Shown: positions 1 to 11,500 of the stretch, one piece after another
Position numbering within the stretch: the stretch's first letter is position 1
Layout of the letters: each line of letters opens with the position of its first letter
Source of the DNA: Strix aluco
Lineage: Eukaryota; Chordata; Aves; Strigiformes; Strigidae
Assembly: GCF_031877795.1 (NCBI RefSeq)
Contig: NC_133971.1
Span: 65,036,463 to 65,100,462 of the forward strand
DNA length: 64,000 bases
Direction of reading: 5' to 3'
Translations under genes and position numbers: made by a program
Notes under the pieces: model-generated
Told to the model about the DNA's origin: nothing
Seen by the model: only the letters and a program-made list of their open reading frames with translations
Database searches by the model: none

Positions 1-724
1 CAGCAGCGCTACAGGCTTGGGGAGGAGTGGCTGGAGAGCTGCCAGTCAGAGAGGGACCTGGGGGTGTTGATTGATAGCCGGCTGAACATGAGCCAGCAGT
101 GTGCCCAGGTGGCCAAGAAGGCCAGTGGTATCCTGGCTTGCATCAGAAATAGCGTGGCCAGCAGGGACAGGGAAGTGATTTTACCCCTGTACTCAGCACC
201 GGTGAGGCCGCACCTCGATTCCTGGGTTCAGTTTTGGGACGTTGAATTGCTCGAGCGTGTCCAGAGAGGGGCAACAAAGCTGGTGAAGGGTCTGGAGCAC
301 ATGTTGTACGAGGAGTGGCTGAGGGAACTGGGGTTGTTTAGTGTGGAGAAGAGGAGGCTGAGGGGAGACCTGATCGCCCTCTACAACTACCTGACAGGAG
401 GTCGCAGAGAGCTGGGGATGAGTCTCTTTAACCAAGTAACAAGCGATAGGACAAGAGGGAATGTCCTCAAGTTGCGCCAAGGGAGGTTTATGCTGGATAT
501 CAGGAAGCATTTCTTTACAGAACGGGTTGTTAGGTGTTGGAATGGGCTGCCCAGGGCAGTGGTGGAGTCCCCATCCCTGGAGGTGTTTAAGAGTCAGGTC
601 GACATAGCGCTGAGGGATCTGGTGTAGTTGGGAACTGTTAATGTTGGATTGATGGTTGGACTGGATAATCTTCAAGGTCTTTTCCAACCTAGATGATTCT
701 GTGATTCTGTGTGATTCTGTGATT
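1..724 (+). mobile_element. CR1 LINE, 3' end (copy A, cut by window start)
   Basis: This is the C-terminal end of CR1 ORF2 plus the short 3' tail. The frame is open from the window start to a TAG at 625-627 and translates to the region after the RT palm, with recognisable blocks [20 protein letters not shown], [14 protein letters not shown] and [10 protein letters not shown]. It ends in the family's 3' octamer repeat (ATTCTGTG-type units, about 694-724). Near 235-242 a short stretch present in the other copies (APHYKKDI) is missing, so FW-D runs straight into VELLERV, an apparent in-frame deletion. It belongs to the same subfamily as the copies at 37264-40965 and 43829-45573, but has the opposite orientation and lies upstream of CHSY3. 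It is not a host gene. Confidence 0.93.
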
Positions 725-3700
725 AGTGATAGTAATAGCTCCAGTCCTTTCAATAATGAATATTTCAGTCTTGAGTTTCCCCTTTCTTGAATCAAGCAGA
801 TCCATATCTCACCATTTTTTTAGGCTGTTTTGTTTTGTTTTGAAAATGGCATTCATTGCTATTACTGTCTCTTAACTTCCTAAGAGAGCTAGAGTTGTTT
901 GTAGTAGTTGCTACAACACAAATTGAAGCCATCCTTAAGGCTGGTTTTTGAATTCACACAATACGTTACCAACGTCCTCTTAAACAGAACTTAAAATAGA
1001 GATCTGAAATTGTTTTCCATTTCTGAAATTCTCTGAACCCGTCCTTAATACCTCGAAAGCTAAATAAAAAACCTAATTACACGTTAAAGTTGATTTTGGT
1101 CTGCCTTGGGGGAACTGTGCATCATATGACTTCTCTACCAACACACATACAAACAAAACTCATATGGAAAGCTGAGAGACTCATCATACTGAGAATGCCA
1201 AGTAAATGTTCTCTTAGCTGGAATGGCACTAAGCTGCTTTATCAACAAATACCATAACAGCTACTTGATCTTTGACATGTGTGCCTGTATTTATGTATAT
1301 ATTTAATCTTACTATTCCATGAAGCTCTCTTTAGAGCAAAACTTAGCACAGTTAAGGGTCAGGAGTTCTATCTGAAGTGACATCTCTAATACAACTGGAG
1401 CAATTAATTTCTCCTCACAATCACGCTTCAGTTTTCTTTTACAGCTGACATATTGCATGCTTTAGCAACTGTTTACTAATGAAGAAAAGAAATCTCACTG
1501 TTCTAACAGACCTATTTGTTTATGTAGGATATCTAGGGTTAAGCGAAATAAAGCTGGAACAGAATTCAGTTCAGTGAGCTCCTTTCTGAGGGTGGAATTA
1601 AATTGGATGCTTTTTCTTCCCTGTTCAGCTCTAATCTTCTCCTGGGCAATAGACAAAATATTCATCATGCACACTGTGCTACACCCTTGTGCTGTCAGAA
1701 AAATGAGATGAAATATCATTAGTTTATGATGCTCATTGAAGATAAAGGATGAGAGAGAGAGAAGAAGACAAAGGAAAATTTCCCTGCAGTCAATCTGTTT
1801 TTCAGAACTCTGGTTCTGTGATTTGTCCTCTCACTTCAGCATTTTAGGACCATAAGTAGGTATACTAGAGTTGAAAGAGATGTGGCAAATTTCCACCACT
1901 AGCATTACAGAATGCACAGCTAAACGTTTCCCCAAACTAGTTACTCCAGCCACTGGCATGACATTATTTCAGGTCTGTCTTGTAATCACGCAATAAGGTC
2001 TTCAACACATCTGTCTGCTTAGCTCCAGGACCTTAGATTAGGGACCTTCAGTGCAATGCTGTTGATGAACAGATGATGGCAGGAGGATCGTGCTTTTCAT
2101 TTGAGTCTATAACGATCTGTTTCAGCTGATCAACCTACACTGTTAAAGCATCCTTTCTTGAGATGACTGACATAGGACATGGGACCAGCAGGATCAAAGA
2201 CTGTGCCCAAAGATATTTTCTCAACTTACCCTCAGCGTCACTTAAAGTGCAGCTATCTTTAGTCAGTGTTTTTCACCTACAGCTGCTGAGAAGAGATTGT
2301 GAATGGTGTGATCACTATCTTGGTTTAGATGCCCTTTACATGATAGGTACAATCCATAAACCGCAGCTCAAGTGTCAGCGTCATATTCAGATATCTTGGC
2401 AAGCTAGTTGAGTGAAAACATCCAAGAATGCACTTGAGATTTATCTTCCTTTATTTTCTGTCCAGTATGGAATTTGAACACTACCAGTAATTCCTAGCAA
2501 TTTTTTCACTGGTGGCTTTGGACTTGCACCTGAGAAAAAAAGTAGTAAGACTACTACTAAGGCATAGGAGAAAAAGTTGGGGAAAAAACAGCTCTGTTCC
2601 TCTCTGACACTGTAGAAGTGTTGACCACCCCTTCAGTCTGGGGCTTTGTGCTTGTTGAAGACAAAATGGCTGGGTTCTGTGTGGCCAGAATGACTTTCAA
2701 AAAAGTAAAGGAAGAGTGGGAAGTTGATATCCACACATTTGAACTCTGGCTTCTGCTGGCATCGTTGTGTAAGAAAGATTGGCCACTTCTTCTAGAGTTA
2801 AAAAATATTATTTTAGTTTAAAAATATTACTAAGGGCAAGGATACACCTATGGTTCTGCTGTTCCTTCATTAAAGGACATGTGTGTAAAATGTGATTAGA
2901 GAGTGCAAAACTATGGGAATGAAATGGGAGATTGCATTTTTCACCTTTTTTTGCAAAAGAAAAATGAAAACTGTTAAGAGACTCCACTGAGATTATAATT
3001 AGAAACACATGGTATGGTGGACAGAGGGCAGATTTTCTAATTTCTAATCGAATTTTTGTTACTAAATTATCTTCCAAATTTTTGAAGCTATCACCTTGCC
3101 CTGGCCTCTCCCATTCCCTCCAAACACATTCAGTGTGACATTGATGTAATATTCTTGTCAAATGAATTATAACATGTAACAAGCCATCTAGTCATGAACT
3201 CACAGTACCAAGCTTGACAAGTTATTATAGCAACTATTTATTTTAATTGGAAAGGCATTCTGGGTTTCACTCCTTTACTGAACGCAGGTATTAACCACTA
3301 GATGCCACCGTTGCTCCTATAAAATACGTCCAGTCTGTGTCTTGGTCGGTCCATAAAAACCCACAAACCTTCAACAGATTTCCCCACGGTGTATGGAAAT
3401 ACTGATATAGTGTTGAACAAAAAGTATAAATGCAGGTAAATCCTTGTACTCAAATCCTTTGTAAACTATCTTGATAACACACAACACCTTAAATTCCTTT
3501 TCCATCTTGGAAGTACGTAAAAGGCTTTATGGTCACCTCTCATGGGTCCACCTGCTCTTTTTGTGACAAAAATAAGCCCTGTCAGACCTGCGGAGTTGGC
3601 ATAGCTGACACTGACTGGAGGTGTTTCAGTGTGTGCATAAGCAATGGAAGGTGCTTAGTGTCACACATTGTACCTCTGCAACCCCAGCAAAAATTTTTCT

Positions 3701-4899
3701 GAAAATTTAGGGCATGGTAATGGTGGCGTTTTGTAGATGTAAAGGAGCCCTCACTGCTTGAGGTTGTACTGTCCATGACTTTCTGGAACCCAGCAACCCC
3801 CAACTGTTTGCAAGGAGCTGGGGGAGAAGAAGTGGGAGATAACATTTTTAAGTGGAAGACTCATATGGAAAGCTGAGGCACTCATAATACTGATCATTTC
3901 TAGCGCCACGGCAAAGGCTTTCTCACAGCCTTCCTGCTTAGCTTGCTGCCTGTTAGTAGCTTGGTGAATACAGACCCATGATCTGCCACCTTGTTGCTCA
4001 CAGAACATCTCCGGTGGTGTTTATGTGCCTGGACACATTGCCAGGGCTGTTGTTTTTAGTGGTGGCAGCTGGAGTGAATACATATATGTGCCTGTTCCTA
4101 GTGCCTCGCTGCTTGGCCATTATAAATGCTCCAGCTTGGGTGTGCATAGGGAGGAAATTAATGATGGGCTGCTTTGGAAAGGATGCTCAGCCCTGGGGAA
4201 GCTAGAGGGTATGTTTCCTGAGCCTGATGCTCACACATCTCAAAACCACAAAGAGCACACAGCCTGCCTGCTGCATGTGATGGAGGCACAAGGAAAAACT
4301 GAAATTTACTTCAGTAAGTGACCTCTTCATAGCTAAAGACCATGCAGAGCAAGCTTTTTTCTTTGTTACGTGGGCAAAGTAATTTCTGGGTTTTTTTTGG
4401 AAAAAGGCTTGAATTTTATCTCTCGCTGTTCCCTTACTTTTGCTAGCATCACATAATATCAGCTTCCACACTCCTCCTCTCGCCTTGACATATGTGTCTG
4501 ACAATTGATAAACTTATGTAAAGTGATAGACAATCGCACAGACTTAGCTACAAAAATGGGTGGTTTTGCTGACAAACAATTAAACGTATGCTACTGGATC
4601 TTCACGGACTTGGATGTATTTCAGTGAAATGACAAATGGATATGAGGAACAATTTATGGCTTTTGCTGGAGATGAGCATCTTGCACAATTAAATTAGGAA
4701 TGCATATAAGTGTGGAGGATATGAGGGAGATCTTCAACTTCAGAATTAAAGCTGTCCCTATAGGCACAGTGGCCTGGACGTTTAATTTCCTCGTCGGTCA
4801 TCCTTGGCTGTGAACAGCGCAGTTTCCCTGAGGTCGGGAGGATAAGGAGGCAATGGCCCAGCATCTTGGAGCTCGTGATAGTAGTAATACACTCAGGCT
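725..4899. other. intergenic DNA upstream of CHSY3, nothing recognised
   Basis: This is AT-rich sequence with only short scattered open frames, all under 130 codons and many opening with non-ATG codons. None resembles a known protein and no repeat family is obvious by eye. It could hold distal regulatory elements or diverged ancient repeats that I cannot identify. Confidence 0.6.
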
Positions 4900-5245
4900 G
4901 TGGGAATCCACGCCACAGGAAAAGACATGGTCAGGTAGGGCTACAGGTCTTGGCTGCGAAGTTGTTAGCTGTGCGGGGCCGGGGAGCAGAGAGTAGAGCA
5001 GGGGCAGAGGAGACGGCTTCCCTCCTCCTAGAACTGCACCCCTGACCTGCCTTTCCATGACCACCCGTCGGATCAGAAACCAGGGCATGACGGTCCCACC
5101 CGGCGTCCCCTGGCCGCCCCCGGGCGATGTGAAGCAGCGGCCGCAGATGAGCCTCCGGTTTCTCCCGACGAGGCGGCGGCAGCGGGGCGCACCAGGGCCA
5201 AGCGGCGCGACCAGGCAACACCGCCCCACCGTCCGGCGGGCGGGC

Positions 5246-5275
5246 GGCCCCGGCCCTGGCCCCGGCCCCGGCCCC
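5246..5275 (+). repeat. GGCCCC hexanucleotide repeat, five units
   Basis: Five consecutive hexanucleotide units, the second reading GGCCCT and the others GGCCCC, lie about 520 bp upstream of the CHSY3 ATG inside the CpG island. The complementary strand is GGGGCC, a G-quadruplex-forming unit. Confidence 0.9.
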
Positions 5276-5300
5276 GGCGGGTGGAGCGGGGCGCCGGAGC

Positions 5301-5432
5301 ATGGCGGGGCCGCGGCGCGGGGGATCCGCGAGCAGCACCGAAAAAAAATCGTTTCCTTCCGGAGCGGCGGCGGCGGTGGCCGCCACTTCCCCGGCGCGGC
5401 TCGGGCACCGGCGGCGGCGCCCTCCGGGGTGA
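5301..5432 (+). CDS. possible upstream ORF (43 codons) in the CHSY3 5' region
   Basis: An ATG at 5301 in a favourable context (GAGCATGGCG, with A at -3 replaced by G-type purine context and G at +4) opens 43 codons ending in TGA at 5430-5432. It is in the same frame as the CHSY3 ATG at 5793, but the stop separates them, so it is not an N-terminal extension. It would matter as a translational uORF only if transcription starts upstream of 5301, which I cannot tell. GC-rich sequence makes chance ORFs common, and the peptide is low complexity (Ala, Arg, Gly, Ser) with no recognisable domain. Confidence 0.2.
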   Translation: MAGPRRGGSASSTEKKSFPSGAAAAVAATSPARLGHRRRRPPG

Positions 5433-5527
5433 GGCGCTCGGAAGCCACGGAGGGAGCCGGCTGAGCGGCGAGAGCGGAGCGGGGGCCGCCGCCGCCGCTG
5501 CCGTGTGGAGGAGGCAGAGCGGTGGGA

Positions 5528-5536
5528 GGGGCGGGG
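5528..5536 (+). promoter_or_regulatory. GC box (Sp1/KLF-type site)
   Basis: The sequence GGGGCGGGG lies about 260 bp upstream of the CHSY3 ATG, in the CpG island. This is the classic Sp1-family recognition sequence. Use in vivo is inferred from position only. Confidence 0.5.
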
Positions 5537-5792
5537 AGGGACCAGCCGCCGCGGTGACAAGGTGCCAGCGGAGCGGAGGGGCTGCCGCTAGTGCTCCGCC
5601 GCCCTCCCGCCCGGAGAAGTTTGGCTCGGGGGCAGCGCAGCCGCCCGGGCCACCGCGGCGGGGCACGGAGGCGCGCCGGCAGTCGCCGCTCCCGGGGCCT
5701 CCGCGGGACGGGGGTCGCCTCCAGCGGGAGGCGGCGGGGGACGCCGGTGGCGGCGGCGGCAGCGGCGCTCCGGGAGCCGCCCCGCCCGCGCC

Positions 5793-6501
5793 ATGGCAGC
5801 GCGGCCCCGAAGACCTTGGCTGAGCGTGGTGCTGGGGCTGGTGTTGGGCTTTACCGCCGCCTCCTGGCTCATCGCCCCCAGAGTGGCCGAGCTGAGCGAG
5901 AAGAAGAGGCGCGGCGCCAGCCTCTGTTCCTACTACGGCCGTTCGGCAGGGCCGGGGGCGGCCGGGGACGCGGCGGCTCCGGGGGAGCAGCAGGCGGAGG
6001 CAGCGGCGGTGCTGGGCGGCACGAGTTTCAGGAGCAACCCCTGGGAGCTGCCGCCGGCGGCGGAGGAGGGCACGGTTTCCAACCCCGCCGCCGGTGGGGA
6101 CGGGGAGCCGGAGGAAGAGGAGGAAGGCGGCGAGAAGCGGAGCGGCCGGCCAGGCAGCAGCCACAACGGGAGCGGGGACTGGGGGGGGGGCCCGGGCTGC
6201 GCCAAGCCCCGCAACTTCCTCTACGTGGGGGTGATGACGGCCCAGAAGTACCTGGGCAGCCGGGCGGTGGCGGCGCAGCGGACGTGGGCGCCCTCGGTGC
6301 CGGGCCGCGTGGAGTTCTTCTCCAGCCAGGGCTCCGCCGCGCCCCCCGGGCTGCCCCCGCTGCCCGTCGTCGCCCTGCCCGGCGTGGACGACTCCTACCC
6401 GCCGCAGAAGAAGTCCTTCATGATGATCAAGTACATGCATGACCACTACCTGGACAAGTACGAGTGGTTCATGCGGGCGGACGACGACGTCTACATTAAA
6501 G
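5793..6501 (+). CDS. CHSY3: CHSY3 exon 1, chondroitin sulfate synthase 3 (N-terminal part)
   Basis: Exon 1 encodes residues 1-236 and the first base of codon 237. The enzyme extends chondroitin sulfate chains in the Golgi, using an N-terminal glucuronyltransferase (GT31) and a C-terminal GalNAc-transferase (GT7). Visible features are a basic N-terminus, a single hydrophobic anchor at about 9-28 (type II topology), and a low-complexity stem to about 140 with an acidic run (105-111) and an NGS sequon (125-127). The catalytic domain starts near 141 (FLYVGVMTAQKYLGSR) and has the metal-binding DDD at 230-232. The ATG context (GCGCCATGG) is good, and the anchor begins directly after it. The donor follows AAAG as GTGACT. 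The N-terminus and catalytic segment match vertebrate CHSY3 better than CHSY1. A G10 run at 6181-6190 falls in the coding stem and is prone to sequencing error. Confidence 0.95.
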
Positions 6502-6599
6502 GTGACTGGGAAGCGCCCCGCCGCTGGCGGGAGGGAGGGGAGCAGTGGCCGAGGGACCCGGCGGGCTCCCCCGGAGGTGGGGAGAGTCGGTTCCCGCCC

Positions 6600-6623
6600 G
6601 GGGGGGGGGGGCGGGGGGGGGGG
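6600..6623 (+). repeat. poly-G tract (G12-C-G11)
   Basis: An almost pure G run lies 100 bases inside intron 1. It could form a G-quadruplex in the nascent CHSY3 RNA or in the non-template strand, and its length in an assembly is unreliable. Confidence 0.9.
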
Positions 6624-7856
6624 TGGCGCAGAGGCTACCTCGATCCATCCCCCGCCCCGGCGGCGTTTGCTGCCAGCCCCCGTCGCGGGGCGTGGGGTGT
6701 CGTCCCGGCGCTGCGGCCCTGGCGACTGCTCCGATGTGCCCCACCGGGGCCGGGCCGCCTCTGGGGAGGCCGAGGCGCGTTGAAGGGATGAGGCGGCGGG
6801 TTGGACCGCGGCGGGAAAGGTGAGCGGCCCCTGCGTGGGCGCGGGGTCCCCGTGCTGCGGCCCTCCGGGGCAGGTTCAGCCGTGGGCCGGCGGAGAGGGT
6901 CCGGCCCGGCCCGGCCCGGCGGGTGGCGGGGCTGGGCGTGGGCAGGGAGCGGCGGGGTGGTGACGACCCCGCGTCCCACCGCGATCGGCTGCGCGGCGTG
7001 AGGGTCTCGGTACCGCCCTGTCCCGCCGCCCGTACGCAGGCGGCGGGCGGGAGCGGTGGGGAACGCGGCCGGCGGCGGCTCAGCCCGGAGGCTTCGGTTC
7101 GGCGCTCCTCGGAAATGGTGTTTTCAGCGCTAGCAGTTCTGCGCTGGCTCGCCGACGCTTGGGCTGAGGAAACGCAGCTTCCGAAGACCACTTGGAAAGC
7201 TGCTTGTTCGCCTTTGCAGAGTGTGTCCCTGGAACGTCCTCGCCCTATTTCCATGCGAGTTGTATAGCACGTTAGGGAATGGTGTTCTGCAACCCTCTTT
7301 CCTCTGGCCCGCGCTTGTTGCAGCTGTTACCCGTGCAGTGTCCTGTTCTTAGGAAAGAAAGAGAGGCTGAAGATAAAAGGCTGTGAGCGTGGTTGCTCAC
7401 ACTGTTGCAGGCACTTTAAGTGGAGGTAACTGTGGACATCCCTATTTGTCACTTGATTTTGAGTCGTTTAATGGGCTGCTTGCTTGTCAGCTGTCTGTGA
7501 AATACGCGCACGCACACACGTGTGTATATATGTGTATGTATTCGGTTGCAGATATAAAAGTTGTCAATGTTTTCTTTGGGCGCATTTTCGAGTTGTAATG
7601 AACCTGTCTTTAAGTGGATCCAAGGTTCTGAGCTAAACCTATCCAGAAACTTTTAATTTCAAGTAGATAGGAAATCACGATTTCTTAAATAGGTAGGAAG
7701 TTTGAAGAAGTGTGTAGACATTGTAGCATTGGAAATACTTTGGAAGGAGCCCAAATTTTACCTTGTTCCTGCAATGACTCTGTAATCAAACATATTTGTC
7801 TTGATTAATTTAGATTTGCTCAGGACTTTTCAAAAATTAATCCTATTAAAATAATA

Positions 7857-7878
7857 CCCACCCCACCCCCCCCCCCCC
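7857..7878 (+). repeat. C-rich tract with C13 run
   Basis: The tract is CCCACCCCA followed by 13 C (7866-7878). It lies about 340 bases before the exon 2 acceptor, a simple repeat in intron 1. Confidence 0.85.
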
Positions 7879-8217
7879 AGCCTGGAACTATATTGTCAGA
7901 TTGTCCTAGCAAGGGAGTGCTTTCCATCACTAAGGGCTGAGCAGAACAAGGTTCACTGGTAGAATGAAGTTGTTACCATATTCTGGCTTTTGGCTGAATG
8001 AAAATGTCCTTGTAATATTAATTAATTAAAAAAAAAATCTGATGAAGGTGAACTTGTCCAAGGATATTTTCAATTAGGTTTAGGATACTGCTTTGGAAGT
8101 GATTTCCTGTGATAGTCTCAGCTGCCTGTGTTATGTTTTAAAAAAGCTTGAGGTACAGGAAGAGAGATGGCTGGCAAACTAGCCAGAGAAATAACAGTAA
8201 TCTTTTCTCTTTTTCAG

Positions 8218-8501
8218 GTGAAAAATTGGAGGAGTTTCTTCGCTCACTGAACAGCAGTAAACCTCTGTATTTGGGACAGACTGGTCTGGGTAATATTGAA
8301 GAACTTGGAAAACTCGGGCTGGAGCCTGGAGAGAATTTCTGCATGGGAGGTCCGGGAATGATCTTCAGCCGGGAGGTTCTCAGGAGAATGGTGCCACATA
8401 TAGGTGAATGCCTTCAAGAAATGTACACCACTCATGAGGACGTGGAGGTGGGTAGGTGTGTCCGAAGGTTTGGAGGAACTCAGTGTGTTTGGTCTTATGA
8501 G
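8218..8501 (+). CDS. CHSY3: CHSY3 exon 2, chondroitin sulfate synthase 3 (GT31 domain continuation)
   Basis: Exon 2 is 284 bases long, completes codon 237 and encodes through residue 331, ending in phase 0 (TAT GAG, then GTAAGT). Joined to exon 1 it gives 993 bases, exactly 331 codons. It carries GT31 hallmarks: FCMGGPGMIFSREVL at about 277-291 and EDVEVGRC at about 310-317, plus an NSS sequon at 248-250. The acceptor has a strong pyrimidine tract and the donor is a near-perfect consensus. The open frame runs past the donor into intron 2, but that extension is not CHSY3-like. No sequence like the expected next exon, which begins with a glutamine-rich segment in vertebrate CHSY3, occurs in the remaining 55.5 kb. 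The gene is therefore incomplete in this window and lacks the GT7 domain. Confidence 0.96.
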
Positions 8502-11500
8502 GTAAGTGACAGTGTAAATTGCAATGTGCAGTTTGTTTACAGAGTTTTACATCTTGCAACCTAAGTGCAATCTCTTTCCACCATAATTATGTTTTATTGT
8601 GTGCATCAGAATGTAAACTGCAGAGTGTAAGGGAGATGAAAACATTCATGGTGTGTTGCTGCAAGCATATTTATTTCTACTTGTGTCTTTTAATTTTCAT
8701 TGATGACAATTACTGCAGCCATGTTGTCAGTACTGCTATGCTATAAGTTGCTAAAGCATTACCTTGAGCATTTCTACATACAGTCCTTGACAGGATGCTG
8801 CTGTGTTTTACATAAGCTCTTCAGGCTGGATCTTTTTAAGAACTTGGTTTTGACTAAGGATGTGGCATATCTTTTTGTTCTGCCTTTCAGGTTCTTAAAA
8901 TATGTTGTGGTATTTGAAGAAGAATCGCTTGTATTTTCTTATTTACTCAGATGTATTTTAATGGAGATCATTACTGGCAAAAGCAGAAATAGGGGTGGAT
9001 TTTTTTTTCTTGTACAGAAATGAGATTTGTTACACTGCCTGTGTCTGTGATACACCTTTAACAGTGGTTTTCTTAGTGTATAACATACAGTGTACACATA
9101 CAGTGTAACAAATCTTCCTACGTTGAAGTCATTTTAGGAGCAAAGGACTTCATTCAGTAGTAGCGTTTTCTAAAGTAATGAAGATGTGTTGCAATACCCA
9201 AAAAGTCTGCTTGCAATGCCGTAACTAAAATTCAGGCCTATTCCTCTGGAAGTATTGTGGTTAGTGGCAAAATTATCTTTGTAGATAAAAATAGACTAAG
9301 CATGCAACTGCCAGGAAGGGTAAAGGGTGATAGCTAATATGATGGATATGATTTTAGTTATTTTCACTGGTTCTTTAATATTAATATACTCTTGCCCTTG
9401 TGGCACTCCCTCATTAAGCAGGAAAAAAACATTTAAATGGGCCACTGAAAGAGGTTATGTGCTATTAACGACAAAAAGACAGGAAAAATAATTAATTTTG
9501 TAGATTAGTGTTTTTCTGAATGTCCTGGGGAAAGGTATCCATTTTAAAAATGGGCTTGGTAGGCTACAGTGCATGTAAACACATGAATGAAAGTAAATAC
9601 TGAATAGTTGACACTAACTAGAAATCTTAGAGGTGAAAATCTTATCCTTTACTTCACAATAGAAAGGTACTTTTAGAGACTGTTTCAATAAACGTTGTAA
9701 ATACCAACGTAAAATAATACACCCATTGCACTGGTAGAGCAGGGAAGGCTTTTATCATGCAGATGGGTATCAATGTAGGACTAGTTGTTCTTAATCAGAC
9801 TTCCAAACTGCACACTACATTGGCAGCTTAATTTTACACTTGATGGGTTTGGGCTGTGTCTGTACAAGGTCGTTTTCAAATCCTTATGGGCGTGTGATGC
9901 CTGCTGAACTGTATCAGGTAGCAGAATTATGTCTCTGCCTTGACAGTCGTATCTTGGAAGGGGTTTTGATTTTGTTTTTCTGGTTTGTCTTGTTGGGAGG
10001 AAATCTGGGTAAGGGAAGAAAACTGATAATAGATAACATTATCACTATGGTTATAATTTATTTTGATGTTGAATGTCAGGAAATTCTGGCTCCAGGCACT
10101 GAACATAAGTGGTATAGAGCAAAAAAATCTTCAGTTTTGGAGACTGAGTTATGTGACTGCCCAGAAGCTCAACATTTCATGGTAGGATTGGGGCCTGAAA
10201 ACATAAACTTTTTGGAAAAAAAGTATGTTTTTATGGGATCTGGAATAGAGTGACACCAGTCTTGACTGTTAGTTCCTCTTGAACTCCCTAGGTCTATATA
10301 ATAAAGAATGGAAGAAAGAAAAAAATGTGTTAGGCACTGCAATAGCAGCTGCTCTTTTCTGACCAGTATTTCTGTCTGTTAGAAGAATCTTTGACTGTTG
10401 CCAGTACAGGAGATGTTTCAGAAGATGCAGATGACTGTTAAGATAAAGCATCTTGGGATGCTACCCCAGCGTTAAATCTGTGTGGAAGGGAAGGAGCAAA
10501 ACAGGGTGTCCAGAGAGAGAGTTGCATTCGTGCTTTGGCATAGTTTGTGCTGTATAGCTGGTTGTTTCAAGCAGTCTGATATTGCATCTGAACAGATTGG
10601 TATGTTACGGGCTGGTAAATTAGTTGGTGGCAAGGGGGCACTGAAACTGTTACTGTGTGCTTTTTCATTCCTGCCTTAGATCAGCAACACTCTCTGTGTG
10701 CTAGAAGGGGAATCACTGTCTCGGATACATGCGTGCAAAACCTAAGACTGGGGCCAGGACTTTATGCATACCCAGTTTAACTTTTGTCCTGAAGTCCTCT
10801 TGTTGTGTGTAAGTATTAAACTGAGTCCTGCTGTGCTACAAGGTTTTTATGAACTTTGTTGCTTTTGGGAAGATGCATGACTTGTATTTAATATCTGTTG
10901 CTGAAGACTAATACAAACTGGAAACTATTCCATTAAAATTCATGGAAGCAGAAAAGCTCTAGAAGAGTTGAACCACTGCTGCATCATTTTTTACTGGATT
11001 TCTTTTCTAAGAAGTGTTTCAGAAGGTCTTTTTTTGGTGAGGATGAAAGAAGTCAAAGAACAGAAAACCTAAAATGCTTGATCTTTCAAGCTTGTCTGGC
11101 ATAGGTAAGACTGGCTGCCCGACAGGGTTTATCCTGCTGCCATTTAGAGTTAGCTAGTAAGCTGTGCTAGTTTATATACATAGTATGCTTGCTGGCAAGG
11201 AGAGGGTTACAGCTTTGAGTTTTGGCGGGGGGGGGGGGAGGGGGTGGGTGTGCAATATTGTGGTGGGGTTTTTTGTTAGAATGAATGAGAAAAGAAGAGG
11301 TGTACCAGCCTGCAATGAGCCACTCTTATTCTTGGGGCTTTCTAGAGTTTAAGTTTTGCTCTGCCAGATTTGAAATGAGGGCTCCCACATACCAAATGAC
11401 TTAAGGCTGATGTGATGAGTCTCTCTTTGTCTCTGCTGATGGAGCTCCTCCACTTTTAAATAAAGAATTAGTCACTGGGTTGCTGAGAGGGTGAATCTAA

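Larger units (their letters stand above)
4900..7150. promoter_or_regulatory. CHSY3: CpG island covering the CHSY3 promoter, exon 1 and start of intron 1
   Basis: Base composition changes abruptly from AT-rich to very GC-rich and CpG-dense near 4900 and returns to AT-rich near 7150. The block contains the CHSY3 start codon and exon 1. It includes a GC box (5528-5536), many CGG/GCC runs, and no obvious TATA box near the start codon. This is the usual architecture of a TATA-less CpG-island promoter. The transcription start cannot be placed from sequence alone, so where the 5' UTR begins is unknown. Boundaries are judged by eye. Confidence 0.85.
6502..8217 (+). other. CHSY3: CHSY3 intron 1
   Basis: This is a phase-1 intron of about 1.7 kb. 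The donor GTGACT follows exon 1, and the acceptor at 8216-8217 follows a clear pyrimidine tract (CTTTTCTCTTTTTCAG). The first 650 bases continue the CpG island and include G12-C-G11 at 6600-6623. The rest is ordinary AT-rich sequence with a C13 run at 7866-7878. Several long open frames on both strands of the GC-rich part are composition artefacts. Confidence 0.9.

Noticed and set aside
64..627. Treating the CR1 reading frames as host genes
   Set aside because: The frames carry LINE endonuclease and reverse transcriptase signatures, occur in several copies with decay, and end in the CR1 3' tail.
5073..6446. 457-codon open frame on the minus strand across CHSY3 exon 1
   Set aside because: It is antisense to a clear coding exon in extremely GC-rich DNA, where stop codons are rare. 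The translation is Pro/Arg/Ala/Ser low complexity with no domain.
6496..7254. 252-codon minus-strand frame and several plus-strand frames in intron 1
   Set aside because: Composition artefact of the CpG island, low-complexity translations, no recognisable start context or family.
8502..8564. Continuation of the exon 2 frame past position 8501
   Set aside because: A strong GTAAGT donor sits at 8502 exactly where CHSY3 similarity ends. The extra residues are not CHSY3-like.
9840..10253. 137-codon plus-strand open frame in intron 2
   Set aside because: No similarity recognised, no splice or promoter context. A frame of this length is expected by chance in 55 kb.
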